Shown here: positions 53,758 through 62,352 of the stretch, in pieces
How the letters are laid out: the number at the start of each line of letters is the position of its first letter
Position numbering within the stretch: position 1 is the first letter of the stretch
DNA from: Agrobacterium arsenijevicii
Lineage (GTDB): Bacteria > Pseudomonadota > Alphaproteobacteria > Rhizobiales > Rhizobiaceae
Direction: 5' to 3'
DNA: 64,000 nucleotides
NCBI GenBank assembly: GCA_000949895.1
Contig: JWIT01000017.1
Location: 1 to 64,000 of the forward strand
Made by a program: the position numbers and the translations under genes
The notes under the pieces: generated by a model
Seen by the model: the letters and a program-made list of their open reading frames with translations, nothing else
Databases searched by the model: none
Told to the model about the DNA's origin: nothing

Positions 53758-54969
53758 ATGCATACGGAAAGTGTGACGACGCCCTTTGGGCGGCGGCCGG
53801 TGACGCTTGCCATTGTCAGGCGGCAACAGGCGGCCTGCGAAATACCGACAAGCAAATCTGCCGACAAGTGGAAGGTCTTCCGCGACGCGTGTGCAGCAAT
53901 GGAACTTTTGGGGCTGCAGTCGAATAGCCTGTCTGTCCTCGACGCGCTGTTGAGCTTCTTTCCCGAGAAAGAACTTCGCGGGGACGCGCAGTTGGTGGTT
54001 TTCCCGTCGAACATCCAATTGTCGCTACGCGCGCATAGCATGCCTGGATCGACCCTGCGGCGCCATCTGGGTGCGCTGGTCGATGCCGGCCTGATCATCC
54101 GCAAGGACAGCGCCAACGGCAAACGCTTTGCACGCAAGGGTGCGGATGGGGATGTTGAAAGCGCGTTCGGCTTCGATCTTTCTCCTATGCTCGCCCGTGC
54201 CGAAGAACTCGCACTGCTGGCTCAGCAGGTGATCGCGACGCGTGCAGAGTTCAGGAAAGCCAAGGAGAAGCTCACTATTTGCCGACGGGACACCCGCAAG
54301 CTTATTTCGGCGGCCATCGAAGAGGGTGTAGATGGCGATTGGCAGTCAATCGAGAACATCTATGTCGGGCTGGTGAGTGCCATCCCGAGGACGCCGACGC
54401 TGACTGACGTCACAGAAGCTCTTGAAAGCATGGAAATGCTGAAGGAAGAAATCCTCAATCGGTTGGAAACAAATACAAAAGCACAAAATAATAGCACCAA
54501 TGATGCTCAAAATGGGCGGCACATACAGAATTCAGATCCCGAATCCACAATTGCATTTGAACCTAGCTCTAGAAGAGAGCAGGGTGAAAACTCGAGCAAG
54601 ACAACAAGGCCGAGGGAGCCGCTGAAGGCATTCCCGCTTTCCGTTGTGCTGAAGGCGTGCCCGCAAATTCCCGACTACGGGCCGGGTGGAGCCATCGGGA
54701 ATTGGCGCGATCTCATGTCGGCGGCGGTGGTAATCCGCTCCATGCTTGGCGTAAGCCCCTCTGCTTATCAGGAGGCCTGCGAGGTCATGGGTCCGGAAAA
54801 TGCCGCGGTGGCCATGGCCTGCATTTTTGAACGGGCAAACCTGATCAATTCCGCCGGCGGCTATTTGCGCGACCTCACGAGACGCGCCGAGCAGTCGGAA
54901 TTTTCACTCGGGCCGATGATCATGGCGCTTTTGAAGGCGAACGCAGGCGGACAACTGAAGACGGGATGA
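53758..54969 (+). CDS. repC: RepC replication initiator
   Basis: 403 residues with the family N-terminus (TTPFGRRPVTLAIVRRQ), a winged helix around DAGLIIRKDSANGKRF and the C-terminal domain starting with PLKAFPLSVVLKACP and GPGGAIGNWRD. RepC is essential and sufficient for replication of repABC plasmids and acts on oriV inside its own gene. Translation is controlled by the ctRNA in the gap upstream; a GAAGGTGAAGA site precedes the ATG. Confidence 0.96.
   Translation: MHTESVTTPFGRRPVTLAIVRRQQAACEIPTSKSADKWKVFRDACAAMELLGLQSNSLSVLDALLSFFPEKELRGDAQLVVFPSNIQLSLRAHSMPGSTLRRHLGALVDAGLIIRKDSANGKRFARKGADGDVESAFGFDLSPMLARAEELALLAQQVIATRAEFRKAKEKLTICRRDTRKLISAAIEEGVDGDWQSIENIYVGLVSAIPRTPTLTDVTEALESMEMLKEEILNRLETNTKAQNNSTNDAQNGRHIQNSDPESTIAFEPSSRREQGENSSKTTRPREPLKAFPLSVVLKACPQIPDYGPGGAIGNWRDLMSAAVVIRSMLGVSPSAYQEACEVMGPENAAVAMACIFERANLINSAGGYLRDLTRRAEQSEFSLGPMIMALLKANAGGQLKTG
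54470..54600. other. AT-rich stretch in repC, probable oriV
   Basis: A block of unusually high A+T and short repeats inside repC (ACAAATACAAAAGCACAAAA region) between two GC-rich parts. In repABC plasmids the replication origin sits in such a stretch within repC. No iterons are visible. Confidence 0.45.
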
Positions 54970-55083
54970 CGCGACTGGCTGCGGCTTGTCACCGAACCGA
55001 GCAATCCTGCAGCCTCACTTGACTTCTTCCTCGCCGAGTTCGTCAGACGACTGGCGTCACAGGCATTGGCCGACAACCCGGCT

Positions 55084-55109
55084 CAGGTGCACGGGCAGCA
55101 CCTGCTTTT
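55084..55109 (+). terminator. terminator after repC
   Basis: CAGGTGC (55084-55090), loop ACGGGCA, GCACCTG (55098-55104) then CTTTTG: a 7-pair perfect stem and short T-tract about 115 bases after the repC stop. Expected end of the repABC transcript. Confidence 0.6.
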
Positions 55110-55220
55110 GTATTGCTTTTGTCCCGGCGCGCCACGTTCGATAAAATTCGACGAGAGCAGTTTAGGAGTGATTTTGTTTTATGCTTTATGCGCGTTGGAT
55201 GGTCGGATGAAGGGGATTAA

Positions 55221-57010
55221 ATGATGGCAGGACCAACGCTTGCATTCGGTAGGCATTCAAGTGGAGAGTTTTTGCATATCTGTCAGGCTGCGACTGGCAG
55301 CAGTTGCTGCTGTACTTGCCCCCAATGTGATCTGCCACTTGTTGCTCGCACCGAACACGTGACAACGCATTTTACCCACCGGTCCGACGCGGCAAACGCT
55401 ACGGCAGCCTGCGGAACGACAGGTCAGATGACCGCCCTTCATGCTTTTGCCAGAGACCTGTTCCTAGACGGCGGTCGCGTTCAGCTTCCCTCCGTATCGC
55501 ATGAGGGACATTGTCTGCTCAATCCGGTGGAGGTCGAATTGACTGATGTCAGAACCGAGCAGCGCTTCGACGGATACCGGCCTGATGTTATCTTCACAGC
55601 CTTGGACAGGCCTCTTCTCATGGAGATCGCCGTTACGCATCCAGTTCCCTTTTTCAAAGGCCGGCTTGATCCGGCGCCAGCGGGTTGAAGCTTTCGAAAT
55701 CGCCATCAAACCAGGTTCTATCCCTGGCACTATGCCCCTTGAGGCAGTAGAGAACCACGTCAGATGCGTAGCGCCGCGAAGATGGATCTTTAGTGAGGTG
55801 CTGGAACGTCATTTGCAGGCTATTTACCATGGTGTGCAGGCGCGTGGCGCGCTGACATCGCAGAAATCAAAGAACCTGGCTAGGCTCTACGATCGGTTGT
55901 CCGGATTGCGCAAAAAGCCTGTCCCTGCCCTTGCCGCAAAGAAGGAATTGCTTTCTGAGTGGTTGAGCGACGCGCACCCATCGTTCGAAGGTTATTTTCG
56001 AACGTCCTCCCTTGATTGGCGCACCTTCGTTTTGGTCGAGCTGGAGGGTCTCGGTCTTCCGTTGCGCCGCAACGTCAGGAGCCTCATAGCCGCGCAGCAT
56101 CTGCATCTCGAACTGACACATTTCGATTGTTCCGAGCCTGACGCAGCTGAAACGGGTCTGCCCGCGTTCGGGGTCGAGGCGTGTGTGTTTACCTTCTTGT
56201 CTGACCCGGAACAACGTGGCGCTGTGGTTTGTCTTGGCGGAATCTGGCGTCTGCTTGTGGAACTGCCCCGGCAGCAGGCGCTGCCATTTGGGCCCGTCGC
56301 TCAACGCCCCGACGCGAGCCGAACTTGCTGCCAAGCGCTGCAAAGAGGTGCAAGCAACTCTTCAGCGGATCGTAGCAAAGCTGGACCCCGCAGACAGGGA
56401 TGAGTTTGAAACGGGGATCAAGGAATGGTGGGCACGTCCGCTGGTTGCTCGTTCGACGCCCCTCGATATTATTGCTGTCGGAAATTATCAGTGGGAGCGG
56501 TTGAAGAAGCAACTTGCCGCAATCGAGAACGCGCTTAACTCAGATACACCCGATCTTGGCGAGCCACTCGGTCTTCCGATGAGCGAGGCAATCGCAGCTC
56601 ACGCGGCGCGGGCGGCGATCCTCGAAAAGGAAAAGGGACTTCGTTGGTGTGAAGGACTTCGCGCAAAAGCTTTACAGAAATTTGACGCGGAGATCGCGGA
56701 GATCTGGCTCGCGACAAGACCATTTCAAAAAGGGCAATCTCCCCTTGAGCATTCGATGGCATCGGACAGCGGTTTGAAAACCTCGCTTCAGGCGCTGGAG
56801 CGACGGTTCGCGCATCGGGGTTCTATCCCTGCGATCCGGGAAGATTTTCAGGTTTGGGTGAAGAAAAAATTCGGTGACAAGTGTCTTCGCTTCATCCACA
56901 GACGAAATGACGGGCTTCCTGACGGACGCACGGCCTTGCAATGCTGTTACGACGAAGTCAGCCAGGCCGGAATGCGAGAGCTGACACTGCGGGCCGCTCC
57001 ATTTACCTGA
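55221..57010 (+). pseudogene. CoiA-like competence/nuclease protein gene with two frameshifts
   Basis: Three frames join into one protein. The first has a Cys-rich finger (CCCTCPQC with more Cys/His) and a CoiA-type core: RFDGYRPDVIFTALDRPLLMEIAVTHP, with Asp and Glu of a nuclease. Frame changes after a T5 run at 55650-55654 to RRQRVEAFEIAIKPG and again after GGG at 56290-56292 to LNAPTRAELAAKRCKEV. Both sites look like one-base insertions in homopolymers. If these are real, the gene is dead; if they are read errors, one protein of about 595 residues results. Confidence 0.7.
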
Positions 57011-57133
57011 CACGTCCAATCGTCAGGAAATGCTGTCCAATATCAGGACCACCGGTAGGACGTGTTGGCCGCTTGTGCTCTTGTGACGATATTAGACGCA
57101 TGGGTTTCCCGGTTTTGAGACGGCGGACTCGTC

Positions 57134-57149
57134 GTTGACCGCGGTCAAC
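57134..57149. promoter_or_regulatory. parS site 1
   Basis: The palindrome GTTGACCGCGGTCAAC fits the parS consensus of repABC plasmids, GTTNNNNGCNNNNAAC. RepB is expected to bind here to load the partition complex. It lies in a 778-base gene-free stretch (57011-57788) that otherwise holds parS site 2 and the tra-box-like site. Confidence 0.88.
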
Positions 57150-57318
57150 GATAGTAAATCATTGATTTTCAACGATAGTTTTGGACGGGTCTTTGGTGTG
57201 ATTTCTCTCTGATCGACCGTTGAAGTGCTATTGCACCGACAAAGCGCGTGCCAATTCAAAGCCGACCTGAAGCAAGCTTCGATCCGTGGGCCTGCTGCGT
57301 GTACCTGAAAGAACTGTC

Positions 57319-57334
57319 GTTGACCGCGGTCAAC
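57319..57334. promoter_or_regulatory. parS site 2
   Basis: Identical 16-base palindrome to parS site 1, with the same GTC in front. Two copies 185 bases apart form a small centromere-like cluster downstream of repC. Confidence 0.88.
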
Positions 57335-57713
57335 GGACGTAACTGACTGTTCCACATAGTTTTTTTGCGGTGTCGGCATGGAGTCCAGTTGCCTTAGAAC
57401 CGGAGTTTTCAAGCCATCGCTACAGGCGCTTTCAATTACCGCGCCCATGGACCGTTAAGCGCCCTCCCCGGTTCAGAGTGTTTTCGCAGGCTGAACGGCT
57501 CTATTCGTGACGCAGCAAGACCCTCGGGCATAATTGCTCTTGTCGGCGTCTCCGCCGGCTCGAGACCTCGCGAATCTTGCGGTCAAATTCAAAACGACAC
57601 CAGACTTTGAAAAAAAAGGGCAGGGGGCCAACTTGGGCGAAAAGAATGGAATTCGCAACGCGCTCGGCTTTCCCGGGTCGACACTATGACGTCCCTCCAG
57701 AGATAGAATCACG

Positions 57714-57731
57714 GGCTGCAGATCTGCAGAT
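57714..57731. promoter_or_regulatory. tra-box-like LuxR/TraR binding site
   Basis: The 18-base window GGCTGCAGATCTGCAGAT contains the perfect 14-base palindrome CTGCAGATCTGCAG (57716-57729). The core TGCAGATCTGCA is the core of the tra box bound by TraR with its homoserine-lactone signal. The centre is about 66 bases before the traI ATG. Assigned by similarity to the known tra box. Confidence 0.8.
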
Positions 57732-57788
57732 TGCCACACCGTTTTGAGATGATCATTTTCTTCATGTTCGAAACCAACGGAGGGAGAA

Positions 57789-58379
57789 ATGCGAATCTTG
57801 ACGGTCCCGCGTGATCAATACACCGATCAATCAGATGAACTGGCACAGATGCATCGACTTCGCCCGATCGGTTTTCGAGACCGCCTCGGACGGGGTGTCA
57901 CAACCAGCGAGCCGGGCGAGTTTGACCAACGCGACCAGTGGGACCCCACGAACATCCGCGCGGCGGCCAACGACAACCACGTAGTCGTCTGCGCGCGTCG
58001 GCTTCCCGCAGTCGGAAGGACTATGTCGGAGCGGACATTCCCCCAGCTTTTAGCGAGCGGCTCACTCAATGCGACCGACAGGATGATCGAGAGTTTTCGC
58101 GTCTGCATCGACACGAGCTTCCCGGGTAGGGGAGGGGGACGGGTCCATCTCACAGCACTCACCGTGTTCGCTTTCATCATCGAGTTGTCGATGGCGAATG
58201 GCTACGATCAGATCGTCACCGCAAAAGATTTGCACTTCGAATGCACCCGGAACCGGCCCCGTTGGCCGAGAACACGGCTAGGAAAGCAGGTCGAGATCGA
58301 CAATACGATTGCAATCTCCGGCACCCTTCGTACCGATCAAGCGAGTTTCGAACAGGTCTGCCCGCGGGGCTATCACTAG
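57789..58379 (+). CDS. traI: TraI-type acyl-homoserine-lactone synthase, degenerate
   Basis: 196 residues with GGAGGGAG before the ATG. It matches the TraI/LuxI family: MRILTV start, MHRLRPIGFRDRL, TFPQLLASGSL, MIESFRVCIDTS, GNTIAISG and SFEQVCPRGYH. It makes an acyl-homoserine lactone from SAM and an acyl-ACP. Two oddities: the near-invariant Trp after RLG is Arg35 (RLGRGV, normally RL-x-W-D-V), and the C-terminus ends at GYH instead of running about 15 residues more, so activity may be reduced. A tra-box-like site is directly upstream; no luxR/traR gene is in the window. Confidence 0.88.
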   Translation: MRILTVPRDQYTDQSDELAQMHRLRPIGFRDRLGRGVTTSEPGEFDQRDQWDPTNIRAAANDNHVVVCARRLPAVGRTMSERTFPQLLASGSLNATDRMIESFRVCIDTSFPGRGGGRVHLTALTVFAFIIELSMANGYDQIVTAKDLHFECTRNRPRWPRTRLGKQVEIDNTIAISGTLRTDQASFEQVCPRGYH

Positions 58380-58494
58380 ATCGCTTCCGGCAATGGCGTG
58401 TACCCTGCCGGCGCCAAAACTTCCGCAGCAGTCCCGCCACGTATGACCAACCTAAAGGCGCGTCGCAATTCGGCGCAGGTAAGGACGTGCAAAG

Positions 58495-59568
58495 ATGGAT
58501 GACACGGTAAAAGACGCTTGGCGACGTGCACCGAGACTGAATCAGTTTGCCGACTTCTTCGAGAGAACTGCAAGCGGGCTGGAGGGCGCGCCCGACTATG
58601 GCGCGCCGATCGCTTCAGCCGATCTCCTGCAATTTGATCTGGATTGCCTGACCTATGCAGACACGCACCGGCGACTGTGGGGCAAGTTTGAGCATCACTA
58701 TTTTGCCAGCATCCCCTTCCGGCTGGAAGAGGAGTGCCGTATAGCAGCTGCAGCATTCCGGTTTTGTTTAACGGCTTGGGCACTGGAGTGCCGGCCTGCG
58801 ACATTGTACACGCTGGGAGCCGGCGCCGGCAGCCTGTCCCGCTCGCTCGCGAAACTCGGCGACGGCCGCATCAATACCCTTAACTGCAGTCCAACCGTTG
58901 CGAACCGTGTGTGCTTTTACGAAAAGCGCGGCAGCGAGTACGCGCATTTCTTCGAGGGCCCTTTTTTCGAACTCGATGCTGACCGCATCGCAACTGATCG
59001 GGACCTCAAGCTATTTCGGCGAGGATTCGATGTACTTATCGAAGACACCACGTTCCAGATGTACGGAAGCGACAGGGATAATCAGACACAATTTGTCGCC
59101 CGCTCGCTCAGGCCGACAGGGGTGCTGGTGCAGGTGCAGAAGCTCCGGCATCCGGATCCACTGATCTACGCAGAGCGTGAACGTCAGAAAGACGAGATGT
59201 TCAAATCGCTTTTTTTCTCACCGAGCCAGATTTCGGAAAAAAGGCGCGAAATCCTCAACACAATGTTGGATTTCCAGGTCGATATGGCGACGACCGTTGC
59301 GGCGCTCGGCCTGTCTTTTCGCTACAGCGTGGTGACCTGGAACAGCGGCAATTTTTACACGATCATCTCGTCGAACTCTCGACGATCCATGATCGATTAC
59401 GTTTCGTTGCTGTTGAGCCCTGCAATACCCGCTGACTTCTCTAACGAGCGACTGCCGCTGACGATTATTGACGACGCCAACGAGCCGCTCCCCACAAACT
59501 GGAAATGGCGCCCTCCTTGGTCAGTGAAGCCGATCGTTGCCCCATTGCCTGTACCACGCGGAGATTGA
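58495..59568 (+). CDS. methyltransferase-like protein
   Basis: 357 residues. Motif I of class I SAM methyltransferases is clear: LYTLGAGAGSLSRSL near 105-118, with a plausible later acidic motif in FDVLIEDTTF. No Cys-rich or membrane part. It follows the traI gene by 115 bases and is 4 bases before the 464-residue gene, so they form an operon. Its substrate is unknown; modification of an acyl chain, lactone or other small molecule is inferred only from the neighbours. Confidence 0.7.
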   Translation: MDDTVKDAWRRAPRLNQFADFFERTASGLEGAPDYGAPIASADLLQFDLDCLTYADTHRRLWGKFEHHYFASIPFRLEEECRIAAAAFRFCLTAWALECRPATLYTLGAGAGSLSRSLAKLGDGRINTLNCSPTVANRVCFYEKRGSEYAHFFEGPFFELDADRIATDRDLKLFRRGFDVLIEDTTFQMYGSDRDNQTQFVARSLRPTGVLVQVQKLRHPDPLIYAERERQKDEMFKSLFFSPSQISEKRREILNTMLDFQVDMATTVAALGLSFRYSVVTWNSGNFYTIISSNSRRSMIDYVSLLLSPAIPADFSNERLPLTIIDDANEPLPTNWKWRPPWSVKPIVAPLPVPRGD

Positions 59569-59572
59569 ACTC

Positions 59573-60967
59573 ATGAGTGTCAGTTTCGGTGAACCTCGTT
59601 TTTCCGCCTCACAAATCAGACAGGCGCTGACCCTTCTCATGCCCGAACTCGAGGAATTCTGGCAACGTCCGCTCCTGGACTATGCATATGCGGTATATGA
59701 CGATGTCCACCGGGGACACTGCTCTTCGCGTAACGATGCGATGGGGCGTTTGCAGACGCTGGTCCACAGTGTGGCAATTCGCGCAGGTGCTGACGAGGAC
59801 CAAGCCCTGGATGCGGCCAGGCAGATATCAGAGGTGCCCGTATTACAAAGCGGACCGCATAGTTTCCTGATTGTGGACCCGGAAGCGTTCTACACGCATC
59901 TGTTCAGCGCATTGGGCTTAAGTTCTCACAAACGCCGGTGGTACCTCTATTTTGGCTGCTCCACCGTCAAGTTTACGGAGAGCCCCGGAAAGGGGCCAGG
60001 TTGGCTGGATGCCGGTGGTGATCTCATCAATGTCTTTGGTTTGTCCAAGCGACGCATGGGGTCAACCAACCTTTGCGGCCGCAACGGGCCATACCAATTC
60101 GACCTCTCACCCACCACCGCAACAGCTCCAAACCCATACGCCGCATTGCTGAGAACCGAGCTGCCCGACGCCACGTTCCCGACGGCGGCCGACGCGATCA
60201 TCGCTGCCAATCAGGCTCTCTGGAAGAAGTCATTTCCACTGTCACTGCAGTTACTACAGTTCAACGATGTGGATGTAGGAGACCTCGTTGCCGATCACTT
60301 CGAAGACCCGGACTCATGGCTATCGAGACGTTTCACGGGTGATGGTCAGGCTGCGGAGAAAATGCTGTCGACAATTGACGCACTGAACGAGGGTCCGTGG
60401 GCAGGTTGGATCAGGCGAACAACTGACTTTTTCTGGGGACTCACGGACGGACGGATCGTGCCACTTCACCTCGACCGCGGCGTGCTGACTGGTTCAAGTT
60501 CGCACGCCTTCAGTATTCCGCTCACCCCTGAGCATCTTGCAAGGTCGTTGCGCCAGCGCCAGTTGGTGCCGAATTTGCTGACGATGGCGCTCGTCACATC
60601 AATCCTTCCGGGCATTCGATTGCTCGGTGGTAGTCGGCAGACTGTCTACCACCCGCTGATGCGATACGTCGTTGCTTCCGCACTCGACGCAAACCACGAC
60701 CGGGCGCTTTTGACTGCAATGCGTGAGGACCGCCACGCCAGCATGTGGGGCCATCGCGTTCTTCGTCCACCAAACGCCTCTCCGCTTCAAGAAACGGAAG
60801 AGGTCGGACATTGGTTGGCCGTCGCCGCGGCATATGGTGAGCAGCCACTGGAAGTGGCGGCAGGCGATCTAGGTTTCTTCACCGCCGATCCTATTTGGCG
60901 GGAGATGTACGGCCATCTCACAAGCCAAAGGATTACCACTGCATCACCGGAGTGGCAGTGGGCCTAG
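59573..60967 (+). CDS. unknown protein in the traI operon
   Basis: 464 residues from the ATG at 59573, 4 bases after the methyltransferase-like gene. No signal peptide, membrane segment or conserved catalytic motif was recognised. It has helical N-terminal and C-terminal parts and a strand-rich middle with several conserved-looking Trp/Gly (WYLYFGCSTVKF, FWGLTDGRI). Its position between the methyltransferase-like gene and the acetyltransferase suggests an enzyme or partner in the same pathway. A structure search could reveal the fold. Confidence 0.65.
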   Translation: MSVSFGEPRFSASQIRQALTLLMPELEEFWQRPLLDYAYAVYDDVHRGHCSSRNDAMGRLQTLVHSVAIRAGADEDQALDAARQISEVPVLQSGPHSFLIVDPEAFYTHLFSALGLSSHKRRWYLYFGCSTVKFTESPGKGPGWLDAGGDLINVFGLSKRRMGSTNLCGRNGPYQFDLSPTTATAPNPYAALLRTELPDATFPTAADAIIAANQALWKKSFPLSLQLLQFNDVDVGDLVADHFEDPDSWLSRRFTGDGQAAEKMLSTIDALNEGPWAGWIRRTTDFFWGLTDGRIVPLHLDRGVLTGSSSHAFSIPLTPEHLARSLRQRQLVPNLLTMALVTSILPGIRLLGGSRQTVYHPLMRYVVASALDANHDRALLTAMREDRHASMWGHRVLRPPNASPLQETEEVGHWLAVAAAYGEQPLEVAAGDLGFFTADPIWREMYGHLTSQRITTASPEWQWA

Positions 60968-60992
60968 TCAAGATTCGAACGGAGGAACCCCA

Positions 60993-61511
60993 ATGGAAAC
61001 AACCAGTTGGCAGATACGCACAATCTCGCCAGGGGAAGTGGACGTGTTCCGCCAGATTCGACTGGAAGCATTGCAAAGCGAACCTGGCGCCTTCGCTAGC
61101 ATCTATGAGGATTGGGTAAGGCTCTCGGATGCGGAATGGCGTGAGCGGATGAATATTCCTGTTTTCGTAGCATTCGCCGAAAGACGTCCCGTCGGATTGA
61201 TGGCGCTAAAGCAACTGCACCAACCCAAGATGCTCCACCGAGCAACGATTACGATGGTGTACGTAAACAAGCGCTTTCGCTCTTCCGGTCTTGCAAACGC
61301 ACTTTTGGACACGACCATTAGATACGCTCAGCAACACGGGATGAGGCAGATCGAGCTGGGAGTGCGATCCGACCGTGCAGGGGCGATACGATTCTACGAA
61401 CGCGCCGGTTTCAGACAGATCGGGACTGTCCCACAGGGATACATCGATGATGGACTTGAGTTTGATGAAATCCTCATGGCCAAGCGACTGGACGCGAAGA
61501 CTTGTCTCTAG
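60993..61511 (+). CDS. GNAT N-acetyltransferase
   Basis: 172 residues with a GGAGG site. The GNAT fold is clear: FRQIRLEALQSEPGAF at the N-terminus, VYVNKRFRSSGLANALLD with the acetyl-CoA-binding R-x-x-G-x-A, and ELGVRSDRAGAIRFYERAGF as the C-terminal signature. It acetylates an amine of a small molecule, peptide or tRNA. It lies 25 bases after the 464-residue gene and is probably co-transcribed; in this context it may decorate the product or give self-resistance. Confidence 0.85.
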   Translation: METTSWQIRTISPGEVDVFRQIRLEALQSEPGAFASIYEDWVRLSDAEWRERMNIPVFVAFAERRPVGLMALKQLHQPKMLHRATITMVYVNKRFRSSGLANALLDTTIRYAQQHGMRQIELGVRSDRAGAIRFYERAGFRQIGTVPQGYIDDGLEFDEILMAKRLDAKTCL

Positions 61512-61593
61512 TCACTTTTTCCAACAGACGATCAGAGATGTGGAGAACATAAGGTAACGGCTCCATCGTTCTCGATCGATCAAAGGGAGCGTG

Positions 61594-61614
61594 CCGCAAT
61601 CGCATAGATTGCGG
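61594..61614 (+). terminator. hairpin after the GNAT gene
   Basis: CCGCAATC (61594-61601), loop GCATA, GATTGCGG (61607-61614): an 8-pair perfect stem followed by GGATTTTG. Only a weak T-tract, so a possible terminator of the traI operon. Confidence 0.4.
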
Positions 61615-61773
61615 GGATTTTGTGCCACGATGCCGCGAAGTTGAGATCGCTGAACCCTCTGAGGCGCCATACCTCATCGCCATCGATCATGACGCGGCTT
61701 AGCAACTTCATCTCCAGACGCTGTATTTTTGCTTGTTAGCAATGAAGACAAGAGCGACAGGACATGTAGTCTT

Positions 61774-61977
61774 TCAGGATGCTTTGTGAAAGACATCTGC
61801 TTCGGCTTGGGTCGTGAAGGTGAATGTGATCAATTCACTGTCATCATCCTGACGGATACCGATTGCAGTCACAATCAACCGAGCGATTTCATCCTGGGCT
61901 TCACTTCCCGAACGGTACGACCCCACCGCTTTGTCAATGGCTGGGCCAAATACCTCGCTGATGACACCAAGGCGCAT
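61774..61977 (-). CDS. small protein, doubtful
   Basis: 67 residues. The sequence is protein-like: a helix (GSEAQDEIARLIVTAIGIR) then a strand (ELITFTFTT) and helix (EADVF). No good ribosome binding site; a GTGA lies 7 bases upstream of the ATG. No family recognised. It could be a short regulator. Confidence 0.4.
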   Translation of the reverse strand: MRLGVISEVFGPAIDKAVGSYRSGSEAQDEIARLIVTAIGIRQDDDSELITFTFTTQAEADVFHKAS

Positions 61978-62099
61978 ATTGTTTTCACGTATTGCTCAAA
62001 ATGGGGAATAATAGGACTAATGGCTCAGGGCTGTTTCCGGTGCTTTTCCCTACACAGCGTTGAGTGTGTCTAAACATAGATTCGCTATACTAAATTCCA

Positions 62100-62145
62100 C
62101 CGTAGAGAGCATCCGCCGACTAGGCGGATACGGTTTTTCTTTTTT
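62100..62145 (+). terminator. strong hairpin with T-tract
   Basis: ATCCGCC (62111-62117), GACTA, GGCGGAT (62123-62129) nested in CCGT...ACGG, followed by a long T-rich run (62133-62145). This has every mark of an intrinsic terminator on the plus strand. No plus-strand gene ends just upstream, so it may end a small RNA. Confidence 0.55.
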
Positions 62146-62285
62146 CTATACGTGCCGTTCGGACAGCGACCGCCAGAGTCTGGCGGTCCGTTCGGCTCGT
62201 ATAGGAAAGACTCCGGGCTTTAGCCCGTCCGTTTCATCTCGCAGAGCGAGAGGTTTGGCTTTAGCTTTGAGGGCGGACGGAAGTC
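62146..62285. other. structured non-coding stretch with nested inverted repeats
   Basis: A 59-base imperfect inverted repeat (62146-62204) pairs CTATACG with CGTATAG, GCCG with CGGC, CGGAC with GTCCG and CCGCCA with TGGCGG. Next to it lie CGGGC-TTTA-GCCCG (62214-62227), CTCGC-AGA-GCGAG (62238-62250) and CGTCCG pairing with CGGACG (62226-62231, 62274-62279), closing in GACT/AGTC. No open frame explains it. It could be a small structured RNA, a protein-binding site or a folded single-strand element. Unassigned. Confidence 0.55.
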
Positions 62286-62352
62286 TAATTTGGGCTGTTG
62301 TCCGGTAAATCATTTTCATCAAAGGCGGAGTGCAAACCTCGTCGAGGTTAGT

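Noticed and set aside
57473..57739. 88-residue minus-strand open frame between parS and traI
   Set aside because: No ribosome site or family pattern, and it covers the tra-box-like palindrome.
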